From NCBI GenBank assembly GCA_003427395.1, contig BFEA01000048.1, positions 378,957 through 399,610 on the forward strand: a stretch of DNA of 20,654 nt, in the 5' to 3' direction. The notes beneath the pieces were generated by a model, which was not told where the DNA came from, did not search any database, and saw only the letters and a list, made by a program, of their open reading frames with translations. Positions 1-8,856 of this stretch are shown here, piece by piece (position 1 is the first letter of the stretch; each line of letters starts with the position of its first letter). A program made the position numbers and the translations under genes. Origin of the DNA: Chara braunii (Eukaryota > Streptophyta > Charophyceae > Charales > Characeae).

Positions 1-85
1 TTGTCTTCCTGTTTTACATCACATTTCTGGTTGCATGTGTTCCTTCCACTGCTCTGCTCACGCTCATACGCTGCCACGCTCCTCT

Positions 86-1223
86 CTACCACCTCCGCCT
101 CATAGCCCGTATGTCGTCCTCCGGGGACCAAGTTTGGACCGCACCGTGCAGGTAACCTCTCTCGCGTAGTGAGGGCTCCATATGCGCCATGTACGATGCG
201 TTCCCGTGCATCGCACCCATGTGCTCTTCGGCCGGGGCGGATACCAGGAACCTAACGGCATCGCCAACGACCTCACGTGCCAGGATCATATGGCCGTACT
301 CGCCGCAGTTTATGCAAGTTTCCCGCGACCAATGGTCCCGCCACACATCCTAATCCAAACCAGCCCTTACCCAAGCAACTATTTTGTTTGGGTTAGCGGC
401 TTGCCCCTGACTCCTCTGTTGACCGCCCTTGTCGCGGTCAACTTCAGTAGTCTGAACCACAGCGGCGAGGTTGCTACCCTCAGCAATCTCCTCGCCGTCT
501 AACTTTAACACCTCCACAAGCTCAGAAACATCATCGATCTCAGTTTGATTCCCTTCAGAATCAACCATCGTCAATCCACTATCTTTCTTCGTCCTCTCTT
601 GTGGAGCCTTCTTCTGTCTTCCATCCGTAGAAAGGGTTTAAGCACTGCCCAGCGTAGCCTCTGAGTCTAAGGCCTTCTTGCTGAATGTCTCAAATATGTG
701 ATACTCTCTACGATTCTCACTAGCTAATAAGTTCTTGATGTCTGTAGGAAGACATCTCAAGAACATGGTCAACAAGACCTGTGGATTGTACTCCGCTCCT
801 AGGACGACAATGAGGCGTTCTACGGTCGTGGTAAGCTCTCTCACTGACTTGTACTTCCTAGCATCAAGCTTTAGTAGCCATAGTCGCAATTTTTGTCTGC
901 TGAGGGTTGTGCCATCGAGCCTCCACTCAGTCCATAAAACTCTCTAGGGTGTGGATCTGTGTCCAATCACCCATGTTCCTGTCGAACCCCTTTGAATCTA
1001 CCAAGCAATTCAGTCAGCGAGTTGCCGAACCCTCTAAGTAGGATGCAACAGTTATCGCCTCCTCTTCTAACAACGTCCTCTTTGCCCTTACCCACACTGG
1101 AACCGTTCTCAACCACGTGTCGATAGCCTCATCCTTCTTGTCTCCTGATATGGTTGGAGGTGGCTTCAGGGGGGTCTTGGGGTACCAAGGTAGTTCTTGT
1201 CCCGTTGGCGGTGTCAAGCGCAT
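86..1223 (-). pseudogene. Degenerate LTR-retrotransposon gag (element 1)
   Basis: Reading downward from 1223, the translation has the layout of a plant LTR-element Gag: a proline-rich start (WYPKTPLKPPPTISGDKKDE), a helical capsid-like stretch (WLRTVPVWVRAKRTLLEEE, then SYLEGSATR), a middle segment near 889-641 (LKLDARKYKSVRELTTTVER, then FLRCLPTDIKNLLASENRRE), an acidic linker, and a nucleocapsid knuckle near 300 (CINCGEYGHMILAR). The frame is broken by TGA at 1016-1014, TGA at 929-927, a one-base shift in the A-rich run near 890, TAA at 640-638 and TAG at 352-350. The knuckle keeps C, C and H, but the fourth ligand position reads CGT (Arg) instead of Cys. The last part, 85 down to 1, may continue in another frame. 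No pol is inside the window because the element would continue past position 1. The Gag assignment is by residue pattern, not by search; it is certainly non-functional as sequenced. Confidence 0.8.
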
Positions 1224-1717
1224 CGGTCCCGCACGGGGACCCTCCCGGCCGCGTCACGCAGGATTTTGCAGGACTTCGTCGCAGAGCATTTTTAGCCGCT
1301 CCGACCGAGTGCGCCAGCCGTACCTCTCGCGAGCCCCTACGACAGGACAGGGTCACACGAGGCACACCTTGCCTCCACTTGCGGGAGCTGTCACCATCCC
1401 TTGGGTGGGCGTATCCCCGCCGAGCTACCGGACCACGCGCGAAGGCTTCTCGTATGCAATCGTAGAGGTAGCCCAACTGAGGGCGTTTTCTCGTTCGCTG
1501 TAGCATAGGGGGTACGCCCGGTCAAACGCCCGTCAATCGGACCCGTATGCGAATCAACACATTGGGGGGCTGAGGTCTCTTGTACGACTCATCGTCGGTC
1601 GACTAGGACGCAATCCTCGCACCAGGCGATACACCACAGCACTCACACGCGCGAAAAAACAGAAAACAAACAACTCAATAATACAACAACACTCCTAGTC
1701 CCTTCAGTATCCGACCC
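1224..1717. other. Leader/LTR-like flank of element 1, no gene recognised
   Basis: This stretch lies upstream of the minus-strand gag and should hold that element's 5' leader and the inner end of its LTR. A 125-codon minus ORF (1506-1129) and plus ORFs overlap here, but all are GC-rich, arginine/serine-rich and overlap each other on opposite strands, so I treat them as chance. I looked for a primer binding site and found no convincing match to a tRNA 3' end. The LTR boundary is therefore undefined. Confidence 0.4.
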
Positions 1718-2086
1718 ATAACCGTTTAACACGGTAATCGGTTAGGCGTCGCGCGCGAGACTCAACATAAAACCGTGCGGGCGCTAGGCCTTTCTCATAT
1801 CGACCAACGATGCAATAGTGCGCAAGCAGTCGTAACGGTGAAGTACTATATGGTACCCACAATCGTGCGACCCCCGATAACTTCGGGGTTCACACTTCGA
1901 TACTCAAGTGTCGGCTCACATGCGCCTTGAGGGGTTAATCTCTCGACGCTAGACAACCGCCAAGGCGGTTGATCACCACACCCTCTTCTGCACCCTGCGG
2001 AGAGTGGGTGGTACACAGGTTCATACCTGTGCTGACAATCGTCTCTTATTGCCCTTTAGACAAGCTCCACCATCCAGGGCGTGGAG
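1718..2086. repeat. Cluster of short perfect hairpins
   Basis: At least seven stem-loops follow one another: ACCGT/ACGGT near 1721-1736; CCCCG(1872-1876)/CGGGG(1884-1888); ACACTT(1892-1897)/AAGTGT(1906-1911); CAACCGCC(1954-1961)/GGCGGTTG(1964-1971); a long imperfect one 1975-2011 (ACCACACCC against GGGTGGT, with an inner TCTGCA/TGCGGA stem); CACAGGT(2014-2020)/ACCTGTG(2025-2031); and CTCCAC(2065-2070)/GTGGAG(2081-2086). They lie upstream of the minus-strand gag, in the place expected for LTR or leader RNA. No known structured RNA family is recognised. Confidence 0.6.
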
Positions 2087-2900
2087 ATAACTCAAGGGTT
2101 TTGACTTTTATGGCTGCCACGGACTATGACGTCCAACTATAAAATTTTAAAAAATAAAAAAAAGGATGAAAGAGAAATCTCCCTTTTCTCTCAAAGTATA
2201 ATCTATTTAACCCTTGAGCACAGTCACAATAGGTCGTGCGAACACCCAACGAGTATGTATGTACATATATATAGAGGGTTATAAATATGTGACGATCACT
2301 TCTCACAATCACAGTGGGACTCCTCTCAACCAAATAAACTTAACTGATCGCAGACAGTCAAATCCAAAGTCCGAATCACCAAACATACCTGCAATCACAT
2401 CAAAGATTCAACCAAGAGTCCATGCACTACACGGGGTCAACTTCAACCATTCTTTGCGCTCACACCCCTCGCTTTAGCCATACAAGCCTCACTCTTTATG
2501 CAACTCTCAAAATAAAATACTCAGCATCTTTATTAAATGGCCATTCAAATAAAGTTTGGGTCAAAACACAACGAAACAAATCAAACCACACGGCTAAAGC
2601 CTTTAGGTTGAGTGACAACAGTGGATTGGAGTTGAGTCGAAAACCGACGAATCGGCAACCGACTTTATCAGTGATAACAAAAGATGATGCTTGGTAGGAT
2701 CAGGTTGAACAAGTCAAACCTTTAATTGAATTCGCAGCCCTCCATCACAGTACAGGCCAAATAGAACCACTACTACGTTTGAGCCAAAAGGAGAGCGTGC
2801 TCCATCTCATAGCCTAGCTCCCCTACTAACGTTCACCTTACCCCCCTCAAAGTCATCCACAACTCTGACATTGTCTTGCCAAAGTTTTTTGTAACAGAAT
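2087..2900. other. AT-rich stretch without recognisable gene
   Basis: An A/T-rich tract (about 2135-2165), a TATA-rich tract (about 2262-2290) and short overlapping ORFs are present. None of the ORFs (for example 2214-2477 or 2422-2697, plus) shows a domain or motif I can name. I see no tRNA, promoter or repeat structure that can be supported. Confidence 0.4.
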
Positions 2901-2901
2901 A

Positions 2902-3060
2902 ATCTAACTCTCTGGATTTCACAAAATTTCGGCAGCGCTTCCCGTAGGAAAAGTGTCTTTCTGGAATTTTCAGGTATCAAAAAAAAAAAAGACTAACTCC
3001 TTCAGATTTGTAAAAATTTTGGCAGCGCTGCCCGCAGGAACAGGAGACTGCCAAGATTTA
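2902..3060. repeat. Two-copy tandem duplication, about 82 bp
   Basis: Two diverged copies are visible. The first (from about 2909) carries AAATTTCGGCAGCGCTTCCC and the second (from about 2998) carries AAATTTTGGCAGCGCTGCCC. Each is preceded by 'taactc' and a CAGATTT/GGATTTC segment and followed by a G-AGGAA motif. A poly-A run at about 2979-2990 separates them. Function unknown. Confidence 0.55.
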
Positions 3061-3446
3061 TACAAAGCTGAAAATGCAAAGACAAAACATAACTATGCTT
3101 GGGACAACCTTCTGGCACTTACCTGATAGTTAGAACCGGAGATAGTCTGCACGTTCCCTTCTTGAAGATGACATCGTGAGCTAACACCGATCCTAACTCC
3201 TAGTAGGGTCAGTTCTATCTTATCCCAAGCTCCCCATCATCCATCTCGTTTACCTATAGCTCCAACACTCGGCGAGCATTTAAGGCGACTAAGCTATAAA
3301 AAAAAAGAAATCCCCAGAGATACCCCAAAAGAAAGCATACATAGGTGAGCACAACAACATCTCCCACCAGCCCACAACTTCCTTTCCAGGTCCATAGTTC
3401 GTTAAAAAATCCTCGTTATTCCCTTTTTACACTTGCTTACTTAAGA
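3061..3446. other. No gene; possible exon-like segment on minus strand
   Basis: The minus strand shows an open stretch of about 37 codons (about 3238 down to 3126) that ends at a consensus-like splice donor (CAG then GTAAGT). No homology is recognised and the segment is too short to call. The rest is unremarkable AT-rich sequence. Confidence 0.2.
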
Positions 3447-3890
3447 CATAGGATCAACCAACCCAACTTATGGGTGTGACTGACCTGCCAGTTTATATGG
3501 CCAGGCCACACTAACTTATGGTGCCCTAACCTGGTAAAACAAGTATACACAAGGCATAAGACGAAACGACACCAACTTATGGTGTGACCAGCTTCTGCCT
3601 AAACGATTGACATAAGGCGTATGACCGAGCCGCACCAACTTATGGTGAGGCGGACCAGCCTGAACCTTCGGCATACACAAAAAAATTGAACCTTCTCAAC
3701 TTATGAGGGGTCAGTCTTGGCCTGAATAAACAACGCAAAGCATATGACCAGAACACAACAACTTATGTTGTGCCCGACCAGCCCATACAGTGACATATAG
3801 CATAAAACTAGGCTACTCAACTTATGAGTAGTCTAGTCCCGCCTAAACAGCAACAAACCCTCAACACTTATGCGTTCGCCCGACCTCCGC
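3447..3890. repeat. Hairpin array, block A (about 61-bp period)
   Basis: Eight units are centred on the loop AACTTAT at 3465, 3513, 3574, 3637, 3698, 3760 and 3819, with a decayed eighth at about 3865. Each loop is flanked by complementary arms that differ between units: ACCC/GGGT, CACT/GGTG (imperfect), CACC/GGTG, CCGC..ACC/GGTG..GCGG, CTC/GAG inside TGA..CC/GGGGTCA, CACAAC/GTTGTG, and ACTAGGCTACTC/GAGTAGTCTAGT (3807-3837, fully paired with one G-T pair). Linkers share short words such as GGCRTATGACC and GCCTGAAC. Spacing is regular (59-63 bp after the first step of 48). There is no open reading frame across it. It is not a CRISPR array: the constant part is a 7-base loop, and the variable parts are self-complementary arms. 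Confidence 0.85.
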
Positions 3891-4095
3891 AACACAACTA
3901 CATTCAACAAATTATGCGTTCACCCGACCTCCGCAACACAACGACATTCAACAAATAAAGTCATTCTCAAATTTTGTCTTCAGTCAAGTGGTCAGGTCAC
4001 CTTTACTTATGAGGATCCCCACCCAAATATCGATTATGTTTAGAAAAGGAAATAACCAAACTTTATATACCTCTCTACTTTTGCGTTATCAAGGA

Positions 4096-4705
4096 CATAG
4101 GACCAACTACCCAACTTATGGATGAGTTAGCCTGCCCAAAGTTACCACACAATTTTGCATTTGTTCATCTTCCTTCCCTCTGCTTTGTCTGCTACCGGCT
4201 TATATGGCTGGATCTCCCAACTTGCCAAAAATATATGTAATAAATAGAAGTATCACATTGTATACTCTGATTCTCCTTATGTTGGCGGCTCATGACTTGA
4301 CCACATCAACCTATGGTGCGAATAGTCTTGCCAGAATAATAAACATAAGACATAGGACTGATCCACACCAACTTATAATGTGGTCAGTTTTTGCCTAGAC
4401 AATCGACATAAGGCGTATGACCGGGCCACACCAACTTATGGTGAGACTGGTCGGCCTGAACATTCGGCATACACAAAGATCTGGACCACCTCAACTCATG
4501 AGGAGTCCAGTCTTTGCCTGAACAACGACAAAAGGCATATGACCAGATTACAACAACTTATGTTGTGTCTGGTCAGCCCAGACAGTTACATATGGCGTAG
4601 AGCCAGGCTACACAACTTATGAGTAGTCTAGCCCAGCCTAGACATAACCACATGTGCGAAGAACTGAACAACCCGCAACTTATGCGTTCGCCCAACCTTC
4701 ATAAC
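4096..4705. repeat. Hairpin array, block B, duplicate of block A
   Basis: AACTTAT-type loops occur at 4113, 4308 (AACCTAT), 4370, 4433, 4493 (AACTCAT), 4555, 4614 and 4677. From 4308 on, the spacing is 59-63 bp. Arms include ACTGA.CCACA/TGTGGTCAGT around 4370, GACC..CACC/GGTG..GGTC around 4433, CTGGAC..CCTC/GAGG.GTCCAG around 4493, GACCAGA..ACAAC/GTTGT.TCTGGTC (4541-4574) and CGC/GCG around 4677. The order of stem types matches block A unit by unit (ACCC, CA-C, CACC, CACC, CTC, CAAC, CTC, CGC), about 790 bp apart, so the whole block was duplicated. Between the first and second units, block B has about 130 extra bases. Confidence 0.85.
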
Positions 4706-5771
4706 ATAAGTCACAATTCTATGTTGTCTGAGTTCATACTGATAATCTGAATTAAACCAATACATACTTGTCAGTTTTACTTTTCAAAATATGTCATGAA
4801 ATGAAAGTAGTCAAAAGTAATAACTCTCACAGTCATACTTGCAGGCACACAATAGCAAAGGATGGTATAGTTTAGAGGATGGGATTACACGTGTAAATCG
4901 ATTGTTATACCCGAGTGTTCCCTGCCTCCAGAACCCCGCCTGGGCTCCGACAGAGCTCCCGTAATTGGTGGGTGGACCTCCCACAAGGTCTCGCTGCGGT
5001 CCTTTGGGTTGCGATCCCGCATGCCGCCTTCCTCTCGTAACTTCAGACTAGCCAACTTCTTGGAGGGGCCTTTGGACGACTAACCAAGGGAAGAGACGTA
5101 GCCGGAAATGACAGATTGAGAGCTCTTCTTTGGTTTTGTAAGTGGCGACTTATCCCTTTACCTCACAACATAGCATCTGTGTCTCAGATTGCCTTTGAAC
5201 AAATACGGACCTGCGGACTGCTGTGCATTTCTTCTACTGCGCATGACCTACTAGGATTGGTGTGGCTGCTGCTATACCGCTGCTGTAGTCTCGTTTTTTT
5301 TTTTTTTTTTTTTTTGCAGTGCCTTGCTATTATTTTTTGCAGTCTGGCTGTTATTCCCCTTTACACCACCGCTACTCTTGAGGCTTCTATGTATGTGGTT
5401 GCTGTGTTTTTGATCGACATTTCTACTGAGTTCTCATCCCATCGCCAGACTGTTACACCTTGTTGTTGACGTTGCAGTGCGTTTGGCCTCTGCTAAAGTT
5501 GTCAGTTCGTCCTGCAGGCAGATACCAAGTGCCAAAACAAGGGGGGCGGCCACCAAAATAAACTGGTAACTGATTTAGTAAGTGACAATGCAGTGCTCAT
5601 ACTTAGTCGTGCATAGCTCAATCTTTTGAGACAGATATATGACTATTGGCAGGATCTACCAGGTAAAAAAAAATCAAAAAATAAAAAGCAACAAAAATCG
5701 AGTGAAATCTCCCCTCTATCACGTCTGCTCGTCACATAGCCAGTTTTCAGCGACCCTGGCTGAAATCCTGA
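4706..5771. other. Intergenic; T-tract, no gene recognised
   Basis: This stretch contains a T-run (about 5294-5315) and an A-rich tract (about 5664-5690). The plus ORF 5116-5469 (117 codons) runs through the T-run, giving a poly-Phe segment. It has no recognisable domain and is best taken as chance. No tRNA or rRNA is seen. Confidence 0.4.
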
Positions 5772-6000
5772 CTAGGTGAGCATACTGTTCGGTTCTGCCT
5801 AGGAGGGCTGAACACCGTGGAGAGGAAAACCTCCACAACTGTGATAACCACGGGGGTAAGCACCACCGTAACTGCAACCAGCAGGTAAGTCACTTCCTCC
5901 TCCTCTTCGTGGTCCCTTTCGATTGGTGCACCACCATCTCTCCGCAATGTTATTACTTATTTTTATGCATGTGGTCACACCCTTTGTCCATATCCATCCA

Positions 6001-6080
6001 GCCCTCTTCTTCTCTCTCCCCCTTTCTCTCTCTCTTTCTCTCACTCTCTCTCTCTCTCTCACCCTCTCTTCTGTCTCTAC
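6001..6080 (+). repeat. Pyrimidine (CT)n microsatellite
   Basis: An almost pure C/T stretch of interrupted CT dinucleotides runs over about 80 bp on the plus strand. It sits directly before a TCATAG splice-acceptor-like sequence (6081-6086). The Arg/Glu-rich minus-strand ORFs and Ser/Leu-rich plus-strand ORFs here are produced by the repeat. Confidence 0.85.
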
Positions 6081-6186
6081 TCATAGCAGTCGCTATTACA
6101 TGGATGCATCTGGCCGTTGGTATGGTCAGGTTCGTTGGAAACCTGCTATGGGCCGTGGGTGGGGAGAAGACCGAGGCAACGACTAG

Positions 6187-6727
6187 TGCGAGCATGAACA
6201 CTTTCGTGACGAACAGATTGATGAGCGACAGCGGCCTCTAGGATAACTGCGTCGATAACAGAAGCTTGCTTCACTACATTACCTCACCAAATGTGCAAAA
6301 AATGAGGATGAATCTTTCACTAAAAGGTGGAAAGACACGCCGCTTCCCAATTACGTGCGTAGAGAGATAGAGCGAGGCTATTTTCTTCAATGGATGAGAA
6401 AAAATCACAATGAATCTCACTCTAGAACACGACTAGATGCGTTAGCGCTTTGTTGATCTCCACCCCCTGGGCGCAGCTCCCGCTGCTCATACCGCTCAAA
6501 CCATGCCCCTATCATAAATTATGACGCTGTCATTCAATTCGCAACGTCTCAAAACCCCTACTTCGCATCCTGCCTCGCCCGAATCCACCAAACAACGGGC
6601 GAGATTCACACCTCTTCGTTTTCACCTTCCCTCTTTTCTCCCCTCCTCGATATGTCCGTGCCCAATCTCCTTCCTTCTAACTTACCCCCTGCACAACCAG
6701 TCACCTCATGTAGACAGTGTGGACAAA
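6187..6727. other. No gene recognised
   Basis: Short plus-strand ORF 6521-6745 is Pro/Ser/Leu-rich with no domain and runs into the minisatellite. A small palindrome, TCATAAATTATGA, lies near 6514-6526. Nothing else can be supported. Confidence 0.4.
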
Positions 6728-7299
6728 GCCACATCATCAATGTAGTCCAGAGATTAGCGCCACATCATGAAGACCAGAGACAGGGCCACATCAGCCTGTT
6801 GTGAAGACCAGAGTCAGCACCACATCAGCCTGCCGTGAAGACCAGAGGCAGGGCCACATCAGCCTGCCGTGAAGACCAGAGGCAGCGCCACATCAGCCTG
6901 CCGTGAAGACCAGANNNNNNNNNNNNNNNNNNNNNNNNNNNNNNNNNNNNNNNNNNNNNNNNNNNNNNNNNNNNNNNNNNNNNNNNNNNNNNNNNNNNNN
7001 NNNNNNNNNNNNNNNNNNNNNNNNNNNNNNNNNNNNNNNNNNNNNNNNNTCAGCCTACCGTGAAGACCAAAGGCAGGGGCACATCAGCCTGTCGTGAAGA
7101 CCAGAGGCAGCGCCACATCAGCCTGCCGTGAAGACCAGAGGCAGTGCTACATCAGCATGCCGTGAAGACTAGAGGCAATTCCACATCAGCATGCTGTGAA
7201 AACCAGAGGCAGCGCCACATCAGCCTGTCGCGAAGACCAGAGGCAGTGCCACATCAGCCTGCCGTGAAGACTAGAGGCAGTGCCACATCAGCCTGCCGG
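6728..7299. repeat. 34-bp minisatellite containing an N gap
   Basis: The unit has the core GCCACATCAGCCTGCC followed by GTGAAGACCAGAGGCAGC. It repeats head to tail with scattered substitutions; the first units (from 6728) and the last (to 7299) are the most degenerate. 6915-7049 is 135 N. Because 34 is not a multiple of 3, the same repeat is read in rotating frames, so ORFs here are artefacts. Confidence 0.95.
6915..7049. other. Assembly gap (135 N) inside the minisatellite
   Basis: The run of N falls in the middle of the tandem array. From the unit phase on each side, an in-register gap would be 114 or 148 bp, so 135 is probably an estimated size, not a measured one. Confidence 0.95.
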
Positions 7300-7802
7300 A
7301 CCTGCGGCGCGTCGCCGTAGAGATCATGCCAGCACAAAGTCAACGCTCAACCAGCATAGCAGAGGCGAGCCATTCGCGTCGTCAACACACAAAGTCAGCA
7401 TTGACCGCAAGTTAGAATGAATGTCAAAGCCAGGAAGTCAGTGCTTATGTAGCGTTGACGCGTGGTCTGGACCCCGGATGCTGTATCCTTCAGTTGTCCA
7501 GATCTCAATGCGGCGAGGGCCCATCTTGGTCTGAAACCAATTTCCCTCTGGCCTGGATGCTGTCCGGGTACCTGCGCACAACAGGTGAATGTAGGGCCTG
7601 GGCGCGGTACCTTTGATTCTGCAATTGACTTTGACCCTTGAATTTCCACGGTGTAGCATTTGGTCACACAGCCAAACGCAGCAGACTCAAGCCTGGGCAT
7701 GTCTTGGTCACACAACCCAGCACAGACCGACTCAGGTCTGCGTTGCCTGGGGCTGAGTTCTGGGCCCCAGGCTACTTCTGAACATGGTTACTGCACTCAC
7801 AC
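7300..7802. other. Unique sequence between minisatellite and U6 relic
   Basis: A minus ORF of 106 codons (7715-7395) has no recognisable domain. Two imperfect copies of TTGGTCACACA begin near 7660 and 7704. A strong hairpin, CCTGGGGC/GCCCCAGG, lies at 7746-7771. On the minus strand this segment is directly downstream of the U6-like sequence, so it may be the non-U6 half of a chimeric transcript insertion. Confidence 0.35.
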
Positions 7803-7858
7803 GGGGCTATGCTAATCTTTTCTGTATCTTTCCAATTTTAACGGATGTCCCGAAGGAC
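7803..7858 (-). pseudogene. U6 snRNA 5' half, truncated pseudogene
   Basis: Read on the minus strand from 7858, the sequence begins with the plant-type 5' stem-loop GTCCTTCGGGAC, then CATCCG, TAAAATTGGAA, GATACAG, AAGATTAGCAT and GCCCC. These are the conserved words of spliceosomal U6. The match stops after GCCCC, before the internal stem-loop, and unrelated sequence follows. Against my memory of plant U6 there are four substitutions: A to T before TAAAATTGG, C to A in GGAACGATAC, G to A in the ACAGAGA box (reads ACAGAAA), and G to A in GCATGG. The 5' stem is one pair shorter. I see no TATA box about 25-30 bp upstream and no upstream sequence element. The altered ACAGAGA box and missing 3' half make a functional snRNA very unlikely. 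Confidence 0.88.
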
Positions 7859-8340
7859 CCCGCCGCGCGACATTCCTGAGATATTGCCATCGAGTTAGCT
7901 GGGTCGAGACAATTCAGAATATATTTGGTTTTTCTCATCAAGTTCCACCATCTGGGTTCAAACATGGGCCTGTGTTTCAACAGTTGGTGGGTGTGCTCAG
8001 TGAGCTAGGCTCTTGGGTTTACGGTCTATCTTGATACCAATATTGGACCGCGTCCCAAAATAAATAAAAGAAAAAGGAAATAAAAATAGGAAGGAAGAAG
8101 GACTGATAGAAGGAAGAAAGATAGGAGGGACCTACCGGTACTCCCTCGGTCCTGCCGGTCAGGCCCACCATCGGACTCCTCAGCAAAACTAAGGGGGATA
8201 GTCCCGTGGGACCCTCAACCCCTCAGTTATCTTCATAAGACGTTCCCTCGCTCCTTTGTTGCTGCCCTCGATCCTCGTACCTCCGCCTCAAAAGTCCATT
8301 GTCGTAACCATTAGTGCTATGCCCAAGGCTGACATTGGCA
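7859..8340. other. No gene recognised; purine-rich tract
   Basis: A purine-rich tract lies at about 8060-8130. GGTTCAAA near 7955 resembles a tRNA B box, but no tRNA cloverleaf can be built around it. TGATACCA near 8032 is the complement of the start of an initiator-tRNA primer site, but the next bases do not match. Nothing firm. Confidence 0.3.
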
Positions 8341-8398
8341 CTAGCAAAAACCCATATAAATGGGTATCGCTAGCAAAAACCCATATAAATGGGTATCG
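8341..8398. repeat. Exact 29-bp tandem duplication with hairpin
   Basis: Two identical 29-bp copies (8341-8369 and 8370-8398) each hold the inverted repeat ACCCAT-ATAA-ATGGGT. A third unit may begin with CTACGCAT but diverges. A similar hairpin, ATACCC/GGGTAT, lies near 8828-8845, also after a GCAAAAACC word. Confidence 0.85.
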
Positions 8399-8856
8399 CT
8401 ACGCATACGGATGCGCTACTCCCCGACCACTCCTTCGGCCTGTCAACTAAGTCAACGACCATTAATCTCTCATGTCCACCGCGCGGAGGTTCCTACTCAC
8501 GTTCTATGCATGCTCCAATCACCGCCCAAAAGTAACATTACTGCCTGATGTTGTCTTCCGTACGAGCGTACACACACCATGATCACTTTTACATAAAAAA
8601 AACATTTCCTAGTTTTAATCAAAAATAAAAATTTTGTCGGCTGGAACGCCGACTTTATAACATCAAAAATAAGAATCATCACACGCGCCTCAAAATTACT
8701 TGCCCACATACTCTCTACTTTCAGTCAACCATTCAGTCAGCTTGAACAAAATGCAACCGCGACTCGCACAGTGTACGCAACCCTCGAACAAAACTTATTT
8801 TCTGTCATTTGCAAAAACCAGGGCGGATACCCTTGTAAGGGTATTCGCGCCGACAA
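8399..8856. other. No gene recognised
   Basis: Only short ORFs without motifs are present. If the 3' LTR of the neighbouring retroelement were full length it would extend across this stretch, but I cannot align it to the 5' LTR here. It may therefore be foreign DNA or a replaced LTR part. Confidence 0.35.

Noticed and set aside
1129-1506. Opposing 125- and 128-codon ORFs
   Set aside because: Mirror ORFs in GC-rich DNA, no domain; the real gag frame only starts near 1223.
3126-3238. Exon on the minus strand ending at CAG/GTAAGT
   Set aside because: Only about 37 codons, no homology, no matching acceptor that gives a longer frame; kept only as a weak note.
3447-4705. CRISPR array
   Set aside because: The constant part is a 7-base loop, variable parts are self-complementary arms, spacing includes shared linkers, and the context is eukaryotic.
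5116-5469. 117-codon plus ORF with hydrophobic runs
   Set aside because: Runs through a T-homopolymer, no domain, no supporting context.
6869-7097. ORFs spanning the N gap
   Set aside because: Produced by the 34-bp repeat and undetermined bases.
8020-8040. Initiator-tRNA primer site on the minus strand (TGGTATCAAGATAG)
   Set aside because: Only the first eight bases match; no LTR end or gag follows.
7930-8045. tRNA or tRNA-derived SINE (GGTTCAAA and CTCAGTGAGCTAGG words)
   Set aside because: A-box-like and B-box-like words are in the wrong order on the plus strand, and no cloverleaf forms.
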